Part shown: positions 62,790 through 64,000 of the stretch, in pieces | Layout of the letters: every line of letters starts with the position of its first letter | How positions within the stretch are numbered: position 1 is the stretch's first letter | Source: Deroplatys truncata | Taxonomy: Eukaryota; Arthropoda; Insecta; Mantodea; Mantidae | Direction of reading: 5' to 3' | Assembly: GCA_030765065.1 (NCBI GenBank) | Contig: CM060975.1 | Coordinates: forward strand, 108,644,094 to 108,708,093 | Length of the DNA stretch: 64,000 nucleotides | Program-made: the position numbers and the translations under genes | The notes under the pieces: generated by a model | What the model was told of the DNA's origin: nothing | What the model saw: the letters and a program-made list of their open reading frames with translations, nothing else | Database searches by the model: none

Positions 62790-64000
62790 TTATTTTTATT
62801 ATTCCACTGTAATTCCTACCGAAAAATTCACGCTTGAACAAAGAATTTTATGTGCGATACATAGTAAGAACCGAATCATGCAAGCAGGTGTGTAGACATT
62901 TTCAGGAGAAATTTCCTGGTATTTCAGGTCCAGGTAGAGAAACTATATATGGCTAATAAGTTAAGACATAAACCGCCACTATGCTTAAGAGTCTGACTAC
63001 TCTCTTGTTACAGATAGTAGTTCCGCTACTTATCGATTGGCGCTGAACGTCGACCATCACCTCCAGTGGCTCACTGTAACGTTATAATCGTACAACTTTT
63101 CGACTTTGAGGCTTGATATTAAAGTATTTGGATTCTCTATAATTTCTGTTGTAACTGCAGCGATGTTGCTGAAAATAACGGAAATGAAATGTCTCCATAA
63201 TAGTTCACTAATCGCCTGTGAAACTGCCGGACTTCCTTCACTCACAAGAAAGCTTGTAACAGATAATACTGGCAATGCATACATTTCCTGTGTCGTGACA
63301 CAGAATGCTGACATTTTTACTGTAGCACTCACAATAAGCTCTTCTAGCAGGAGCATCTTGGAGAAGGAAATGAGTTTTCGTCCCGGTATTACAATATAGA
63401 GAGAAGAATCGCACTTCGTGATAGATACTTATTGCTACACAGTAATCACGTGATTTCTGCAATAAATCCTCTTGCATGTTCAAACCAGAGATGAACGACA
63501 AATGTATATTTCATTTGGAGCTATAAAAGAAAAGTCACATGTCTACATGTATACTGGGTAGACCATTTAAGTTGAGACTGTACAATGTCTCCAAAACTAA
63601 GCGTGGTAGAAAGAAGTGTCTTTAATAAAAGTTGCTTGATATTATGTGGGAAAGTAAATGTCATTAGTCGTGTTTTATTTGGAGAACGTTGTGATTGTCA
63701 TTTTATGGTCAATTTAAAAATTTTAAATGGGAACCTACCTTTTTTTATGCCGTTTACTCACTCCTCATAAAAAAACTAAACAACGTTTGTATAAATCGTT
63801 TTGCAATTGTTCTTGCACCAACATAAATAACAACAAAAAGTCTGAATCTGTGTACGAAGAGTGTAATGAACGGTTGGACCATCCATGGACGGTCATTTGT
63901 GGGTCAAGTTACGTTTCGTAATTGGAAGCCAACATTTTTTATTTTGTTTCCTTATTCCTCATCACAAAATAAACAGCTCTTTATAAACCATTTTCTGATC
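62790..64000. other. Unassigned region to window end
   Basis: Overlapping open frames on both strands (63057-63399 and 63238-63501) cannot all be coding and show no domain. No repeat was matched. Confidence 0.35.

Noticed and set aside
63057-63501. Overlapping frames on both strands near the window end
   Set aside because: Mutually exclusive frames without homology; no evidence favours any of them.

Overview
This window is eukaryotic, repeat-dominated DNA, most likely from an arthropod and probably an insect with a large genome. The evidence is AT-rich sequence, dense Tc1/mariner, hAT, Ty3/Gypsy and non-LTR elements of insect type, tRNA-derived SINEs with target-site duplications, and many microsatellites. 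I found no convincing host gene, tRNA, rRNA or CRISPR. Almost every protein-like stretch is a transposase or reverse transcriptase remnant, so this is probably intergenic or intronic. A blattodean or other large-genome insect is only a guess.

Layout. 1-1108: mariner remnant (minus), cut by the window edge. 2570-3480: 3' end of a non-LTR retrotransposon (minus). 3651-4280: fold-back MITE. 4955-6180: nearly complete Tc1-like transposon with two frameshifts. 7293-9440: second mariner type with matching terminal repeats, split by a copy of a ~1 kb repeat here called R1. 10356-17700: LINE and SINE remnants, transposase fragments, R1 copies and a transposase-derived inverted-repeat element. 17745-20015: fold-back transposon with inverted transposase C-terminal arms around another transposase. 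20170-23773: SINEs and a LINE tail. 23774-26591: hAT transposon of ZBED5/SCAND3 type with recognisable ends. 26600-29159: LINE tail split by an LTR-like repeat (R2), then a second R2. 30845-33865: mosaic of R1 copies with a SINE inside.

34778-44785 is the centrepiece: an R2 solo-LTR-like repeat split by a very young, full-length Ty3/Gypsy retrotransposon (35584-44507). It has 1309/1308 bp LTRs that appear to differ only in one poly-T length, a CTAG target duplication and an initiator-tRNA-Met-type primer site. Gag, protease-RT-RNase H and integrase all lie in one reading frame, separated only by an in-frame UGA and an in-frame UAG.

45430-53430: LINE tail, TIR transposon, SINEs, R1 and R2 copies, and a second fold-back transposon. 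55669-60916: SINEs, R1 copies, a solo LTR (59222-60057) and a tandem array of the last ~120 bp of R1. 61540-62787: a second copy of the mariner seen at the window start. The rest (parts of 1-2.5, 6-7, 20.6-22.4, 29-31, 53-55.6 and 62.8-64 kb) holds nothing I can identify.

The most interesting unexplained object is R1: about a dozen copies, no coding capacity, short inverted motifs near both ends, a (CA/TG)n microsatellite at a fixed internal position, repeated insertion at A/T runs including inside itself, and one end amplified into a tandem array. No genes cooperate in a pathway here; the organisation is layers of nested mobile elements whose order of insertion can be read from the interruptions.
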